From positions 1 through 6,522 of the forward strand of contig JAQYCY010000021.1 of the NCBI GenBank assembly GCA_028724485.1: DNA of 6,522 bases, written 5' to 3'. Origin of the DNA: CAG-917 sp028724485 (GTDB lineage Bacteria; Bacillota; Clostridia; Christensenellales; CAG-917). The stretch's first letter is position 1, and the number at the start of each line of letters is the position of its first letter. The notes under the pieces are model-generated. The model was not told the DNA's origin. It saw nothing but the letters and a program-made list of their open reading frames with translations, and did not search any database. Positions 6,101-6,522 of the stretch are shown here, in pieces. The position numbers and the translations under genes were made by a program.

Positions 6101-6120
6101 ATTCTTATCGTTTTAATTCT
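6091..6120 (+). repeat. Perfect 15-bp tandem duplication at the terminator tail
   Basis: TATCGTTTTAATTCT occurs twice, back to back, at 6091-6105 and 6106-6120. The first copy forms much of the 3' arm of the terminator stem; the second supplies a partial spare arm (TATCGTTT) that could pair with AAACGATA at 6063-6070. Confidence 0.95.
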
Positions 6121-6172
6121 GACTACACATAAAAGTTCAAAACCCAATTAAATTAGATACAATCAATCGAAA

Positions 6173-6286
6173 GATTTTTTGTTTAAAACATTAATAAAAT
6201 CAAATCACAGCTCAAACCGATTTTTGTTTAATACTTTAATAAAATCAAATCACACAGCACAAACCGATTTTTTGTTGATATTATAG
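6173..6286 (+). repeat. Imperfect AT-rich tandem repeat, about 46-bp unit, 2.4 copies
   Basis: Units start at 6173, 6219 and 6266, each with GATTTTTTG or GATTTTTG followed by TT. The first two share TTAATAAAATCAAATCACA exactly (6191-6209 and 6236-6254) and end in CTCAAACC or CACAAACC. The third is cut off after about 20 bases (GATTTTTTGTTGATATTATAG would overrun, so only its start at 6266-6276 matches). Copies differ by small indels, which suggests an older duplication than the 15-bp one. The near-total identity across the unit does not fit a repeat-spacer CRISPR array. Confidence 0.88.
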
Positions 6287-6390
6287 TTTTTACAAACGCA
6301 GTTCTGAAAACTTTACAATATTAAACACTATCACAGTTTTTTATCATAGTTCGCATTCGTTTATTTCAATTACGCTTACAAATCATAATT

Positions 6391-6414
6391 TTTGCTAACA
6401 AATTTGCTAACAAA
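6391..6414 (+). repeat. Perfect 12-bp tandem duplication with palindromic ends
   Basis: TTTGCTAACAAA is present twice without a gap (6391-6402, 6403-6414). Each copy is itself nearly palindromic (TTTG....CAAA), so the pair has the look of two adjacent dyad sites, though no regulated promoter is visible next to it. Confidence 0.9.
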
Positions 6415-6417
6415 CCA

Positions 6418-6436
6418 CACAAAAACCCACAAAAAC
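6418..6436 (+). repeat. Short direct repeat CACAAAAAC x2
   Basis: CACAAAAAC occurs at 6418-6426 and 6428-6436, a 10-base interval, in a C/A-only stretch just after the 12-bp duplication. It may be simple low-complexity sequence. Confidence 0.6.
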
Positions 6437-6465
6437 AGGCATTATTTCACCCCTAAATAGTGTAT

Positions 6466-6507
6466 AAAAAAGCCCTAAAACCACAATATATAGTGGTTCA
6501 GGGCTTT
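6466..6507 (-). terminator. Intrinsic terminator for a leftward gene beyond the right edge
   Basis: AAAGCCCT (6469-6476) pairs with AGGGCTTT (6500-6507), and after a small internal loop AACCAC (6479-6484) pairs with GTGGTT (6493-6498), leaving an 8-base AT loop. Read on the minus strand the stem is followed directly by a run of Ts (AGGGCTTTTTT), the classic Rho-independent layout. On the plus strand only three Ts follow, so orientation is clear. A minus-strand TAA at 6519-6517 lies nine bases before the stem and could be the stop of the gene it serves. Confidence 0.82.
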
Positions 6508-6522
6508 GGCGGAGCATTAGTA

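Larger units (their letters stand above)
5964..6522. other. AT-rich intergenic region with no supported gene
   Basis: No convincing coding sequence occurs on either strand after pyrG. The composition shifts from roughly balanced to strongly AT-rich. The region holds the operon terminator, several short tandem duplications and a leftward terminator, all listed separately. No tRNA, CRISPR array, insertion-sequence end or clear promoter is visible. Between 6287 and 6390 I see only AT-rich DNA with short, unconvincing inverted repeats. Confidence 0.7.

Noticed and set aside
6173..6286. CRISPR array
   Set aside because: The units are almost identical over their whole 46 bases, leaving no variable spacer, and there are no cas genes.
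6508..6522. Possible end of a minus-strand coding sequence (TAC TAA) or of a tRNA (reads GCTCCGCCA on the minus strand)
   Set aside because: Only one sense codon would be visible, so no protein can be supported, although the stop fits the terminator beside it. The tRNA reading fails because the T-stem position that should be C61 is T in either alignment of the 3' end.

Overview
The window looks like chromosomal DNA of a low-to-moderate GC Firmicute, most likely a Clostridia lineage and possibly an uncultured gut or anaerobic member. The evidence is purine-rich Shine-Dalgarno sites, very tight gene packing, an oxygen-sensitive four-cluster ferredoxin inside a split glutamate synthase, and a glutamine synthetase followed directly by a NitR-type ANTAR regulator. 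This assignment is inference from gene families and arrangement; no 16S or other marker is present.

Positions 1-5963 hold one co-directional (+) run of seven genes, with gaps of 1, 1, 13, 32, 2 and 40 nt and no internal terminator. In order they are: the last 49 codons of an FMN/glutamate-synthase-domain protein; a ferredoxin with four [4Fe-4S] binding sites; an FAD/NAD(P) pyridine nucleotide-disulphide-type oxidoreductase; a stand-alone GXGXG beta-helix protein (the glutamate synthase alpha C-terminal domain); a short type I glutamine synthetase (glnA); an ANTAR-domain regulator with a degenerate receiver; and CTP synthase (pyrG). The first four are best read as a split glutamate synthase in which the ferredoxin and flavoprotein supply electrons in place of a standard GltD. 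A class II glutamine amidotransferase piece would be expected upstream of the window. Together with glnA they form the GS-GOGAT ammonia-assimilation cycle. The ANTAR protein is the probable RNA-binding antiterminator for the pathway, and PyrG is a major glutamine consumer.

Positions 5964-6522 contain no convincing gene. A strong stem-loop at 6061-6100 probably ends the operon. AT-rich DNA with several unrelated short tandem duplications follows (2 x 15 bp, about 2.4 x 46 bp, 2 x 12 bp, and a 9-bp word repeated at a 10-nt interval). At 6466-6507 there is an intrinsic terminator oriented for leftward transcription, so a convergent gene should lie just past the right edge.

The most notable points are in the glutamine synthetase: a lysine where the catalytic flap glutamate is expected, loss of the feedback arginine, and a missing C-terminal tail. 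The receiver of the ANTAR protein has lost its phosphorylation site. Two mutually exclusive RNA folds sit just before the ribosome binding site of the GXGXG gene.
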